Of a DNA stretch of 64,000 nt, positions 43,859-56,134 are shown in pieces; position 1 is the stretch's first letter, and each line of letters begins with the position of its first letter. Origin of the DNA: Whitmania pigra (taxonomy: Eukaryota; Annelida; Clitellata; Hirudinida; Haemopidae). Where the stretch lies: positions 16,001-80,000 of the forward strand of contig JAJTWR010000398.1 of NCBI GenBank assembly GCA_021613335.1. Reading direction: 5' to 3'. Below the pieces are notes generated by a model, which did no database searches, was not told where the DNA came from, and was given only the letters and a program-made list of their open reading frames with translations. The position numbers and the translations under genes were made by a program.

Positions 43859-46800
43859 ATGTCTCAAACTGCACAACAGCAGAATGACAGCTGAGAAGTA
43901 ATAACGATGAAGAAATATTATACGTCCCAAAGGAGATGATCGAACATCCCCTGGGATTTGTTATCGATGCAGGTTGGAAATTAAATTATTCTTTCATTTA
44001 TCATTTAATTTCCATATAAAACGCGATTGTTAAATAAATATTATTACTATTATTATTATTATTGACTACTACTCGCAAACGTAGTAAATTTTCTTCAAAT
44101 ATTTTAATATTGAATTCAGGCGGTAGTGTGACAAAAGTCGTTTACAGATCGAAAAAAGATTATTGCGCAGGAAAACCATTAAAGGTAAGGTTAAAAAGGT
44201 TTATAAATAAGAAGGGCCACCGATAGATGGAGGGACAAGTTAAAGTAATTGGGGTAAGCCAGCTCACGTTTTATAACCTTTTTTTTATGATATTCCAAAA
44301 CAAAAGTGATAATAAGTTTAACACAGATCAGCGGATGTTCTTTCTGGCGTTCCGAAATTTTTGTCGGCGGCTCCATGCAATAGCAGCAACAAAAATTAAG
44401 AAATGAATTTTGTTTGTTGATAATTTACATTCATTAAATTGATTTAATAGCTTTTAAAACTTTGCAAATGCAATGGTGTTAAAATATGAAATTTTTTTCT
44501 CTTGAAGTCAAATCCAAATCATGGCATTCTTCGTCTGCGATACTTTGACATGAGACAGGTCACTGACGTTGTTGACTTCCTCAGAGAGAACTGTGACATG
44601 ATCATTGAAGATGGGAATGAGTGGTGGATAACTGGGATAACCACCCAGCACTTCAAGAAGAATCTCGATTCGACTTTAAATATCAAGTTAACTGATTTTT
44701 TACTTTTCAGGATTTAATTGTTTATGTTAAATATTAACTTTGAATAATTAATTTATGCTTTAAATGTGCAAAAGTTAGGTTATCAATCAAACTACCATTA
44801 TGATTACATTATTACTAGGACCAAGTTATTCTCTGAAACGATGGCTTTAGGTATCTACTTTAAGCATTTTGACCATATGAACACTGGATGTTTCGAAACA
44901 GACTTGGAGGCCGTGAAATATGTCAAAGAAACAGGAAATATTTATTTGAAGATTTTTAAAGAAATGGAAAAACTGGAAAAAAGTACCCTATATTCGGTAG
45001 GTAAATGCTACCTTAAGAATAATAGGCTGAAGATGGAATAGCATGGGGTTCTCAGTATAGCTACATTTTAGGTGGAAATGATATACTAGCCTAGCACTAG
45101 TTAATATCAATTTTATGTTATGGTTTATTTTTTAGAATTTTCATGAACTAGATGATGATATCATTGAGGAGTCTAATGGAGTCATATGCCCTTTTAATGT
45201 CATGGACACCCCTGCCATGAAACTTTTATCTGGAAACGCAGAAGATTGGACAAAGGAATACCTGGAGTATTCTGGAAAAATGGAATACCCAATTCTTTTG
45301 GTACACATGGGTTCTGCTATACCGATCGGAATGGTCAGTTAAATTGTAAATTGAATTGTTTCGAAACTATAAAGCAGAAAATAATTTAGGATGTTTTGTT
45401 GTCATTTGGCTGCATTCAGATCACAGAGGATAGACAATTCAAAATGGTCGACTTTCTATCTTGTATGGGGAAGTTGCTTTGTGGGTTGTCAGAGGAGGTG
45501 ACCAATGAATCAGTGAGTGATGGATTCCAAGAATAGGCTTCAAATGCTACTTTCATAATAAGAGACAAGATATGTATCTCTACCATATACCGCCATATGG
45601 GTTATTTATTGACAATATATACGCCGTTCCTAAAGGCGCTTACGGCAGTGCAAGTTAGGTATGGAACACGACAAATTACTACTGTTGCCATTACAACAGT
45701 TGCGAGGGCAAACATTTTCTACGGAGGGTCACATTGAAAACTCTATTGTTGTCGGGAAGCCACATACATTAAATTATATTTTGTGCACACTTTACAACGA
45801 ATGAAAATATGAATTAATGACAATAACCATGTAATTTTCATTTTATTTAACAATCACATTACATTACACATGACGTGCAGGTTAGCCAAATGGGTTACGT
45901 GCCTGCATACGGCGGTAACGGCAACAGTCGTAATGTGTCGTGTTCGAAACCCAGCCTGCACTGCCGCCAGCGCCCTTGGGAAGGAGCGCTATATAAATGG
46001 TTACAAGAAGCACCTCTGACGCTATGCATATCGCGCTATATAAATGAAGTTACAATTTTAAAATTATAGTTTCTAATTTGATAATAAGATCTCCCTATTC
46101 ATAATTATTTCCACAAAGGTTTATTGTTACCTATCATAATAAATATGAAAAAGAAGGAACTTAATTTAAAATCTGACCTAAGAGTGCAATTATAATTAAT
46201 GAGAAGTATATAACTATTCACAATTGTGGATAATGTTCTTGAACTCTTGTTGTGGAACCAGTTTGCTGGTTATTATTCGCATGACTGCTTTCAAATTGCA
46301 ATAGTCATCAACTACCTGTTCTTGTTTATTATCAAGAAAATGTTTGCTCACAGATGTATGTCGACCCAAACAATGACCAAAATCTTTTAAGTGTGAAAAT
46401 GCTGCGGCTGGCAAATATTCATAAAACTCCAGAAGAATAATTGATTTGAACTTTTCCTTGAGGTATTGAAGATTGATGCCATGATCTCAAAATCTTACAA
46501 TCTTTCAAATTCCACCACCTTGGCATCAAACTGGGCCTTGTACTTTACGAAACCTTTTACAATGTGAACAAAAGCCACTTCCGATTGAGCTGAAATGCCA
46601 TTAGGGATATTAACGAATAACGACTAATCGATTCTGGAGCCATACAAACCAATTTAAAATGCCAAGATTCGAATCATATACTCCTATCGAAATAAAGAAA
46701 AAATTCTAATCGGTGAAAACTACGATCGACCTAAAATAGTGACCGAACAATTCGACGCAATAAAATTCATCCGCATGATATATATAGGACGGCCGTCCAC

Positions 46801-47865
46801 CCCTGCATTACACTAAAATGCGAACCATTGGACCTGTGGCTAAAACAATAACAAATAAATAATGAAGCAAATAATAATAATAACATTAACTTTGACAATT
46901 TTTTATATTTAAATGTGATATTTTGAAGAACTTCGACAAATTCATACAAATGGCTGAGCGTGGAAATTTGGACAATGTGGACTTGTCAACCGATGATTTG
47001 CGTAACGAAGAACACGTTGAGAACGATTTTTACAAACCCGTGCTGACTCACGTGACTGCTTTAGAATTGGGAAAACTGAGTTCTAATAACATCAAAGGAA
47101 AAGGTTGATGAGAACTTTTTAATGCGTTCAGCATGTAAATTTTGAAATAATTTCGATTACTTAATGAATTTTGCATCGGCATAATCTAGCACGATGATTA
47201 ATGCTTATAAATATTTCTTCTAAAATGATTTATTTTGCCTAGTTATTTAAAGTCCGTAAATTATACCAGGCAAATACAACAAAGACGATCTGGCAATCGG
47301 CTTACTTGCAGCGATGCTGAAGATGGTGGCTAAAGTGACTTTCCTTAACGCCAAAGTCAACAACGTCAAGACCATCTTATTCAGTGGGTCACTGCCGAAA
47401 TACAAAGTTGTCAGACACCATTTGCTAAAGAATCTTCTCTTAGATTCAGTCCTCAACAATTTGAAAGGGGTGAGTGTTTTTCATTGAAGAATTCCATTGG
47501 TATTTAGTTTAATATCCGAAACCTAGCCTGAATGATTTTTAAGACATAGTTAGCAATTAAAAATTTATTTTCTTATTTACTACTTTTGCTTGAACAATTT
47601 TAGTTAGTGATTTTGTAGTGAAATTTAAGTGTCACTCAGTTTGGTGGTGTTTTTTATAATTATTGTCTATTACTTAATTATTTTAATAAATAAATACATC
47701 GTCATTTTGAAGCCGTAATAATATTTTTTTAATAATTATTTGAAGAACGACTTGGTAAAAATGTTCGTCCTGAATAATCCTGGATTTATCTGCGCCCTGG
47801 GAGTTTGGTGGAAAAACTTGGAGAAGGAAGAGAAGAAAGTGGCTGTCGTTGATGCCAAGAAATAA
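43859..47865 (+). CDS. PanK-fold protein, copy E, 9 exons, frameshift in exon 1
   Basis: Exons: 43859-43972, 44120-44184, 44508-44686, 44819-44996, 45136-45333, 45420-45512, 46929-47103, 47270-47469, 47746-47865. One T is missing after codon 10 (GACAGCTGAG versus GACAGCTTGAG), so the normal ATG gives only 11 codons. Everything downstream is open. An in-frame ATG at 43936 would give a 414-residue protein starting MIEHPLGFVIDAGGSVTK, that is, the whole PanK fold without the 26-residue polar N-terminal tail. Changes include KKDYCAGKPLK in exon 2, HVENDFYKPVLTHVTALELG in exon 7 and NDLVKMF in exon 9. Either a recent pseudogene or a shortened protein; I cannot tell which. Confidence 0.7.
45875..46048 (+). 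mobile_element. tRNA-derived SINE in intron 6 of E
   Basis: It starts GTGCAGGTTAGCCAAATGGG. The A box TTAGCCAAATGG fits the TRGYNNANNGG consensus, and the B box GTTCGAAAC fits GWTCRANNC. The pol III promoter is therefore readable. It continues GCCTGCACTGCCGCCAGCGC and ends with two GCGCTATATAAATG repeats. Unit flanks on both sides (TTACACATGAC before, TTACAATTTTAAAATT after) show it is an insertion private to E. The ancestral parent tRNA is not identified. Confidence 0.7.
46190..46600 (-). pseudogene. hAT (GTF2IRD2-like) remnant in intron 6 of E
   Basis: The minus strand reads MPAAAFSHLKDFGHCLGRHT then SVSKHFLDNKQEQVVDDYCN and AVMRIITSKLVPQQEFKNII. Same fossil as in A, D and F. The ELLDLK part is deleted here. 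Confidence 0.55.
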
Positions 47866-48239
47866 AACATAGATGTCAACTTCAAGGATCATTACATTGA
47901 GATAATTTTATGACCGACAATCCTAAATTACAACAATGGAAGATTCTTTAGCAAAGTCTTCATAAACGATTCTTAATGTAGAAACAGACAATTGAAACCA
48001 CGTTCGATTTTTCAAAGTTACTGTTTTTTTTGTGTTTTTTTGTTTTGTTTTTTTTAATAAATATTTTAAACAATGTTTTTATTATTATTCTAAATATACA
48101 AATACAGAAACAATGTATTATCCATATATCGGCAATAATTCATTGGAAAATTTCTGCTGCTCGATATCGAATAAATCATAAACATCAATTTAAGCATAAA
48201 ACGCAGCCATAATAATGATTTTTTGATAATTATTTGAAG

Positions 48240-48354
48240 AACGACTTGATAAAGATGTTCGTCCTGAATAATCCTAGATTTATCTGCGCCCTGGGATTTG
48301 GTGGAAAAACTTGAAGAAGGAGGAGAAGAAAATGTCGTTGATGCCAAGAAATAA
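48240..48354 (+). pseudogene. Second exon-9 copy of unit E, frameshifted
   Basis: Behind TTTGAAG the frame reads NDLIKMFVLNNPRFICALGF and then shifts because one base is lost in the GGAGTTTGG run, ending after 24 residues. The PGF turn has become PRF. The end of the exon (GATGCCAAGAAATAA) is still recognisable. Confidence 0.65.
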
Positions 48355-48709
48355 AACAAAAATGTCAATTTTAAGGATCATTATATTGAGATAATTTGAT
48401 GGCTGACAATCATAAATAACAACAATGGAAGATTCTTTAGCATAGTCTTCATAAACGATTTTTAATGCAGAAACGGACAACTGAAACCATGTTATATTTT
48501 TCGAAGTACCTGATTTTTTGCTTTTTTAAATAAATGCTTTAAACAATGGTTATTTTAATAATCGAAACATACAAATAGAGAAACAACATATTCTCCATAA
48601 TTCGCCAATTATTCATTGGAAAATTTTCGCTGCTTCGATATCGAATAAATCGTAAAAATCAAATAAAACATAAAACGCAGCCATAATAATGATTTTTTTA
48701 TTTTTGAAG

Positions 48710-48820
48710 AACGACTTGATAAAGATTTTCGTCCAGGAAAATCCTGGTTTCATCTACGCTTTGGGAGTTTGGTGGAAAAGGGAAAGAAAATGGCTGACGA
48801 TGTCAGGAAATAATAAATAG
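48710..48820 (+). pseudogene. Third exon-9 copy of unit E, open
   Basis: Behind TTTGAAG the frame reads NDLIKIFVQENPGFIYALGV followed by WWKRERKWLTMSGNNK and a stop, 36 codons. The conserved NPGF...ALGVWW core is intact and the acceptor is kept. It is therefore the duplicate most likely to be usable as an alternative last exon. Confidence 0.55.
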
Positions 48821-49401
48821 AAATGTCCGACATTAATTATAATAAATTGATAACTGACAATCATAAATTACTACAACTGAATGACCTTCGAAATCTCTAC
48901 TTGCAACAACAACATGTCAGACTGAGTTCATAATAACAACATCCCCATCGATGAACAATGTTGAACTTTGAACCTACCAAATTTGATACTTATTATTATC
49001 TTGGAACAAGAATGATGCAAGTGCAGCTCACTGTAATGGCGTTCATGAAAAGCCTTGGACGTCAGCGATGCAAGCTTCAGTAGTTTGCAATTGAAGGGTT
49101 AAGCGGAATCGACAGTTTATATGTAGGCAATATGGCTTAGATAACGATGTCAACAATAAAGAAAATGTGTTTTCACAAAAGGTCGAAATGGAAGTCTTAG
49201 TCTGGTTAGTTTAAAACAACTGTGTTAAAAAAGTACCAGTGTTTTTACTGGTAAAAATACTGACACGTTTATAAGGAAACTGAATTCATCAAACTTTAAA
49301 AATCTTCGTTTAAAAATAATAATATATGAAATTATTGGCAATGATGTCGCTGCGAAATATATTCTATAATAATATTAATTAACAAATAATAATAACAAGA
49401 T

Positions 49402-49447
49402 GATGATAATAATAATAATAATAATAATAATAATAGTAATAATAGTA

Positions 49448-49539
<92 letters not shown>

Positions 49540-49566
49540 GTGATAATAATAATAATAATAATAATA

Positions 49567-49636
<70 letters not shown>
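49402..49636 (+). repeat. (AAT)n microsatellite with interruptions
   Basis: AAT array broken by AGT and TATAAT variants, in the standard position after unit E. Confidence 0.93.
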
Positions 49637-50640
49637 GCATGGTTAATAATGATCAAATTCAAAAATCATTATGAACTTTTGAAATAGGGTCATGTTTTAA
49701 AAAATTATTTAAATAAACATAGAATATAACAAAATAGTATGAAAATAATTAATTATAACCATATGAGAAACAAATAGTAATTATTATCTATTATAACAAT
49801 TGATATAGATAAATTCAATTAAAGTAAATTACTCTCCGAAGAGATGTGAGTAGAGATGAGTAATAGAGAGGGTCTCGGATATGAAGTCCCAAGCATCATG
49901 TATGAATGATGATAATTGCAATTGGCAATGTTGTATGTTTGGAGTTAGTTTTCCAGAAATAAAGTACGAATTTATGTTAATTGTTTTTCTCAACGTTTTT
50001 TTAATTTTTTCAAAAAGTTTGGTCAAATTACACTTTAAAAACGCCCTTAGGAAGAGTAAAACAATCACTGAAGAAAATCAAAAGCAACGGCGACCGAAAA
50101 AGAAACGATAGAACAAATCATCGAATTTCTCGAGGCTCAAGTCAACAACAACGAAACAGCAAGAGTGGTCAGCGTGCGAAACCAAACATTTAAGACGTGA
50201 AAAAGTATTGACAGACTACCTCATCATTGAGCGAATTCCAGATTTTTGAAACGCGATTGATAATAAGAACATAGTAGCATCGAATTTGCACACGTTTCAT
50301 CGTAGTTTAAAGATATGATCACGTGTCATGTGATAATGAGAAAATTTAATGCAATTCGTAAGGTCGATTTTGGCAGATCGGTGAGAATTTTGTAGATAAA
50401 GCATCAATCTAAAATTAAGCTTTGTTCTTGCTACATCTATTACTATTATCGTTGTTGTTGAAAATAATTTGCAATTACTATTTTTTATTTTAGTTTTTAG
50501 ATATTATCCGGCTCATAATTCAATAATTTAATTACATTAAACTAATACTTTTAAGAAGACAAATGAAATCAATCCATATAACCGTTCAACCAATAATTTT
50601 CATCAACTAAGTTTATACCAGGGTCAACATTCCGACCGCT
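49637..50640. other. Boundary region between units E and F
   Basis: Up to about 49920 this matches the flank at 15060-15330 and 42480-42720 (GAGATGTGAGTAGAGATG, GAGAGGGTCTCGGATATGAA). From 49920 to 50640 the sequence is found only here in the window. It has a lysine/arginine-rich open stretch near 50010-50110 but nothing I recognise. Confidence 0.4.
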
Positions 50641-51617
50641 TGATTTCTTTGAAAGTAATCAATTAACTGAAATCAGAAATCTTTCGTAGAAATCAATTGG
50701 AATATATTTTCGTAATCACATTTTAATGTTGGAGCATGTTATTTTAAAATCCAGTTCTTCTTATCAACGAAACGGCGTGTCACATAGCAAGAGAAGCAAT
50801 TGATCGTAGAAAATAAAAATAAATTAAAAAAATATGTTGTGTTCTTAGTTTTGCTCAGCAGTTTAATTGGACTTGCAAATAGGAGCAATTATTATCAAAA
50901 AAGCTCATAAATTCTGCTTAATCCGTTTATCATGCATTGCTGAACATCGATAACAACTGCCTGTCATGCATTCTGCTTTTCGGTTTCTTATAATTCGCAT
51001 AATGGCATATCGAGCACGATTTTAAAACTGAAAGCATTTCTCGTTGCAAGAACTTTAACTTTCAAGACCCTTATCGCTTTCTAATTGAAACATTAAAAAT
51101 AAACAGAAGGAAATTTTGATATAAAGATTTAAAAAATATGTTTTGGGCCTAAAAAAGCTGAACTTTAACTTCAACATCTGGCGACGGAAGGCAGAAGTCT
51201 AGGTCTAGACGGTCAACAGTTTGATGTCACAGGGTTAGCAAAGAGGGAAAATGTCAAGTAATGTTTTCAGTTGCCAGTTAACAGTGCAGGCTTAAAGTTC
51301 AAACATTTTTTTTTAAATTACGACAAAATATACTTATATATAATAAATAATAAATAAAAGTAATAAGTAGTTTCAATAAATAGTTTCTTTAACAAAAATT
51401 GTATGCCGTAAATATAAGTCTCTTAATAGAGAAAAATTAATCAGTGATGAAATGGAGTACTGGTGAAACAAAAAAAGCCAATGTTTCCTTCCATCCTTAA
51501 AACTTGTACTGGATATTTTCCGCAAGAGGCATAATTTGTAGAGCATCCAGGTCTCCATTGAAAATATAATTATCACTAATGTGAGCATAATTATTACGAA
51601 ACAATCGTCATCATAAT
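50641..51617 (+). other. Conserved 5' flank of gene F
   Basis: Shared flank as before A, C and D, starting near GAAATCAGAAATCTTTCGTA and including GCATTCTGCTTTTCGGTTTC. No coding sequence. Confidence 0.6.
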
Positions 51618-51667
51618 CGCTAGCAGAAACATAATCGATTCAGCTGAGCTTGCGAACAGTTAAATAA
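51618..51667 (+). promoter_or_regulatory. Conserved promoter-like block of gene F
   Basis: CGCTAGCAGAAACATAATCG, ATTCAGCTGAGCTTGCGAAC, AGTTAAATAA, 200 bp before the ATG. Confidence 0.5.
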
Positions 51668-51866
51668 GCCCACTGATTTCACAATGTTGGTACTGCAAAG
51701 TTTTACACAATAACCAGTTAAGAATATTTCATATCTCATTTAATTTTTTATAGTGTTGTATAAATCCATTAAATAGTTTGTTTCTTGAATTTGGTTAAGT
51801 AATAACTAAACCGAGTATTAATAACTACATTTTGATTCTGATTTCACTTTCTTTATTTAGATAAAA

Positions 51867-54800
51867 ATGTCTCAAACTACAAAACAGCAGAATGACAGCT
51901 TGATAGGTAATAACGATGAAGAAATATTATACGTCCCAAAGGAGATGATCGAACATCCCCTGGGATTTGTTGTCGATGCAGGTTGGAAAATAAATTATTC
52001 TTTCATTTATCATTTATTTTCCAAATAAAACGCGATTGTTAAATAAATAATATTTTATTACTCGCAAACGTAGTCAATTTAAAATATTTTAATATTGAAT
52101 TCAGGCGGTAGTGTGACAAAAGTCGTGTACCGATCGAAAAAAGATTATTCAGCAGGAAAACCATTAAAGGTAAGGTTAAAAAGGTCTATAAATAAGAAGG
52201 ACCACCGATAGAGGGAGGGACAAGTTAAAGTAATTGGGGCAGGCCAGCTCACGTTTTATAACCTTTTTTCTATGATATTCCAAAACAAAAGTGATAATAA
52301 GTTTAACACAGGATCAGCGGATGTTCTTTCTGGCGTTCTGAAATTTTTATCGGCGGTCCCATGCAATAGCGGCAACATAAATTAAGAAATGAATCTTGTT
52401 TGTTGATAATTTACATTCATTATATTATTTTAATAGTTTTTAAAACTTTGCAAATGCAATGGTGTTAAAATATGAAATTTTTTTCTCTTGAAGTCAAATC
52501 CAAATCATGGCATTCTTCGTCTGCGATACTTTGACATGAGACATGTCACTGACGTTGTTGACTTCCTCAGAAAGAACTGTGACATGATCATTGAAGATGG
52601 GAATGAATGGTGGATAACTGGAATAACCACCCAGCACTTCAAGAAGAATCTCGATTCGACTTTAAGGATCAAGTTAACTGATTTTTTACTTTTCAGGATT
52701 TAATTGTTTATGTTAAATATTAACTTTGAATAATTAATTTATGCTTTGAATGTGCAAAAGTTAGGTTATCAATCAAACTACCATTATGATTACATTATTA
52801 CCAGGACCAAGTTATTCTCTGAAATGATGGCTTTAGGTATCTACTTTAAGCATTTCGACCAAATGAACACTGGATGTTTCGAAACAGACTTGGAGGCCGT
52901 GAAGTATGTCAAAGAAACAGGAAATATTTACTTGAAAGTGTTTAAAGAACTGGAAGAAATGGAAGATAGTACCATATATTCGGTAGGTAAATGCTACCTT
53001 AAACTTAATAGGATGAATATGGAATAGCATGGGGCTCTCAGGATGGCTACATTTTGGGTGGAAATGACATACTAGCCTAGCACTAGTTAATATCAATTTT
53101 TTGTTATGCTTTATTTTTTTAGAATTTTCATAAACCAGATGATGATATCCCTGAGGAGTCTAATGGAGTCAAATGCCCTTTTAATGTCATGGACACCCCT
53201 GCCATGAAACTTTTAGCAGGAAACGCAGAGGATTGGACAAAAGAATACCTGGAGTATCCTGGAAAAATGGAATACCCAATTCTCTTGGTACACATGGGTT
53301 CTGATATACCGATCGGAATGGTCAGTTAAATTGAAAATTAAATTGTTTCGAAACTAAATTTAAATAAAATATTTATTTTAAAGCAGAAAATAATTTAGTA
53401 TGTTTTGTTGTCATTTGGCTGCATTCAGATCACAGAGGATAGACAATTCAAAATTGTAGATTTTCTAACTGGTATGGGGAAGATGCTTTGTGGTTTGTCA
53501 GAGGAGGTGACCAAGGAATCAGTAAGTGATGGATTCCAAGAATAGGCTTCAAATGTTACCTTAATAATAACAGACAAGATATGTATCTCATTTGTATAGC
53601 GCCACATGCGCTATTTATTGCCAATATATGCGACATTCCCAAAGGCTCTTATGGCAGTGCAAGCTAGGTATCGAACGCGACATATTACTACTGTTGCCAT
53701 TATAGCAGGAGGGAGTGCAAACATTTTCTAAGTAGGGTCACATTGAAAACTCTATTGTTGTCGGGGAGCCATATACATTAAACTATATTTTGTGCGCACT
53801 TTACAACGTATGAAAATATGAATTAATGACACTAACCATGTAATTTTCATTTTATTTTACATTCACATTACATTACATTTTAAATTTTAAATTTGATAAT
53901 AAGATCTCACTATTCATCATTATTTCCACAAAAGTTTATTGTTACCTATCATAATAAATATGAAAAAGAAGGAACTTAATTTAAAATCTGACCTTAGAGT
54001 ACAATTATAATTAATGAGAAGTATATAACTATTCACAATTGTGGATAATGTTCTTGAACTCTTGTTGTGGAACCAGTTTGCTGGTTATTATTCGCATGAC
54101 TGCTTTCAAATTGCAAGTCATCAACTACCTGTTCTGGTTTATTATCAAGAAAATGTTTGCTCACAGATGTATGTCGACCCAAACAATGACCAAAGTTTTT
54201 TAAGTGTAAAAAAGCTGCTGCTAGCAAATATTTATAAAACTCTAGCAGAATAATTGACTTGAACTTCTCCTTGAGGTCATAATCTGCTTTTAGGTCAAGC
54301 AGCTCCAACTCTTTTCTCTGGTGCTGAATCAGCTTCTAAACTACAAATGGCGAACTGAAGATTTTGAAGATTGATGCAGAGATCTCGAAATTTTACAATC
54401 TTTCAAATTTCTCCACATTTACATCAAACTGGGCCTTGTACTTTACAAAACCTTTTACAATGTAAACAAAAGTCACTTCCGATTGAGCGTAAATACAGTT
54501 TCGAATAGGGAATGTTAATCTATAATGATTAGTCGTTTCTGGAGCCATAAAAACCAATCAAGATTCCTATCAAATACTCGTAATGAAATAAAGCGAAAAT
54601 TCTAATCGGACAAAATTAACATCGATCTAGAATATTGACCGAATTCGTCCTCATGACACACTTAGGACGGCCGTTGTTCGCCCATCCCTGCGTTACACTA
54701 CAATGCAATCTATTGGACCTACTGCTAAGTCAATAACAAATAAATAATGGAGTAAATAATAATAACATAAACTTTAGCAATTTTTAATATTTATACGTGA

Positions 54801-55750
54801 TATTTTTAAGAACTTCGACAAATTCATGCAAATGGCCGAGCGTGGAAATTTGGACAATGTGGACTTGTCAACCGATGATGTGCGTAACGAAGAACACGTT
54901 GAGAACGATTGTTACAAACCCATGCCGACCCACGTGACTCTTTTCGAATTGGGAAAACTGAGTTCTAATAACATCAAAGGGAAAGGTTGATGGCAACTTT
55001 TTAGGGCGATGCAGGATGTAAATTTTGAAATAAATTCGATTAAAATGAATTTTGCATCGGCATAATCTAGCACGATGATTGATGCCTATAAATATTTCTT
55101 CTAAAATGATTTATTTTGCCTAGTTATTTTAAAGTCCGTAAATTATACCAGGCAAATACAACAAAGACGATCTGGCAATCGGCTTACTTGCAGCGATGCT
55201 GAAGATGGTGGCTAAAGTGATTTTCCTTGACGCCAAACTCAATTACGTCAAAACCATACTGTTCAGTGGGTCACTGCCGAAATATAAAGTTGTCAGACAC
55301 CATCTGCTAAGGAATCTTCTCTTAGATTCGGTCATCAACAATTTGAAAGGGGTAGCTGTTTTTCATTGAAGAATTCCATTGATATTCAGTTTAATGTTCG
55401 AAACCTAGCCTGAATGATTTTTAGGACGTAGTTAGCAATTAAAAATTTATTTTCATATTTACTATTCCTGCGAGAGCAATTTTAATTAGTGATTATGTAG
55501 TGAAATTTAAGAATCACTCAGCTTGGTGGTGTCTTTATAATTATTGTCTATCACTTAATTATTTTAATAGATAAGTAAATACATCGTCATCATGCAGCAG
55601 TAATAACAATTTTTTAATAATTATTTGAAGAACGACTTGATAAAGATGTTCGTCCTGAATAATCCTGGATTTATCTGCGCCCTTGGGGTTTGGTGGAAAA
55701 ACCTGGAGAAGGAGGAGAAGAAAATGGCTGTCGTTGATGCCAAGAAATAA
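51867..55750 (+). CDS. PanK-fold protein, copy F, 9 exons, 440 aa
   Basis: Exons: 51867-51981, 52105-52169, 52494-52672, 52805-52982, 53123-53320, 53429-53521, 54811-54985, 55152-55351, 55631-55750. It is the most compact complete copy, with no late insertions in its introns. It starts MSQTTKQQNDSLIGNNDEE, has loop VVDAGGSVTK, exon 3 WWITGITTQHF, exon 5 YLEYPGKMEYPILLVHMGSD, exon 6 DFLTGMGKML, and ends KKMAVVDAKK. The exon 8 donor is GTAGCT where the others have GTGAGT or GTGAGC, caused by a one-base loss; splicing there may be weaker. As in the others, PanK catalytic motifs are replaced while the fold markers are kept. Confidence 0.85.
53580..54520 (-). pseudogene. SINE piece and hAT (GTF2IRD2-like) remnant in intron 6 of F
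   Basis: This is the best-preserved copy of the intron-6 fossil. The minus-strand frame at 54308-54033 reads ELLDLKADYDLKEKFKSIIL then LEFYKYLLAAAFLHLKNFGH, CLGRHTSVSKHFLDNKPEQV and VDD. Family members have E.(I/L)DLQ....LKEKF.....LEFY..YLP...FPNLR..A.....FGSTY.CEQ.FS at this place, so it is a hAT transposase C-terminal domain. An antisense SINE piece lies near 53600-53700. Confidence 0.65.
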
Positions 55751-56134
55751 AACAAAAGTGTCTACTTCAAGGATCACTATTTTGATATAATTTGATGACT
55801 GATAATCATAAATTACATCAATGGAAGATTCTTTAGCATAGTCTTCATAAGCGATTCTTAATGCAGAAACGGACAACTGAAACTATGTTCTTTTTTTCGA
55901 AGTATTTGTATTGTTTTTTTGTTAATACATCAATTAATGTTTTGTTATTATTCTAAATATACAAATAAATAATAAAGTTTCCGTAATTCGGCAATAACTC
56001 ATTGGAAAATTTCCGCCTCTTCGATATCATATAAATCGTAAAAGTCATATAAAACATAAAAATGGCCAAAGTTATTTATAATGGCTCTTACAATTATTTA
56101 TTAGCTTAATATTTTCTACAATAAATACAAAATT
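55751..56134. other. 3' flank of unit F
   Basis: The usual downstream sequence (CTTTAGCATAGTCTTCATAA, AGCGATTCTTAATGCAGAAA) runs to about 56055 and then changes to unrelated AT-rich sequence. No duplicate exon 9 is seen here. Confidence 0.5.

Larger units (their letters stand above)
47866..49401. other. 3' flank of unit E with two further exon-9 copies
   Basis: Contains the duplicates at 48240 and 48710 and the shared downstream phrases (GTTGAACTTTGAACCTACC near 48959, CTTGGACGTCAG near 49054). No other gene. Confidence 0.55.

Noticed and set aside
49881..50111. Small basic open frame as a gene between units E and F
   Set aside because: It is low in complexity, resembles no family, is not present in other units and lacks splice or promoter context.
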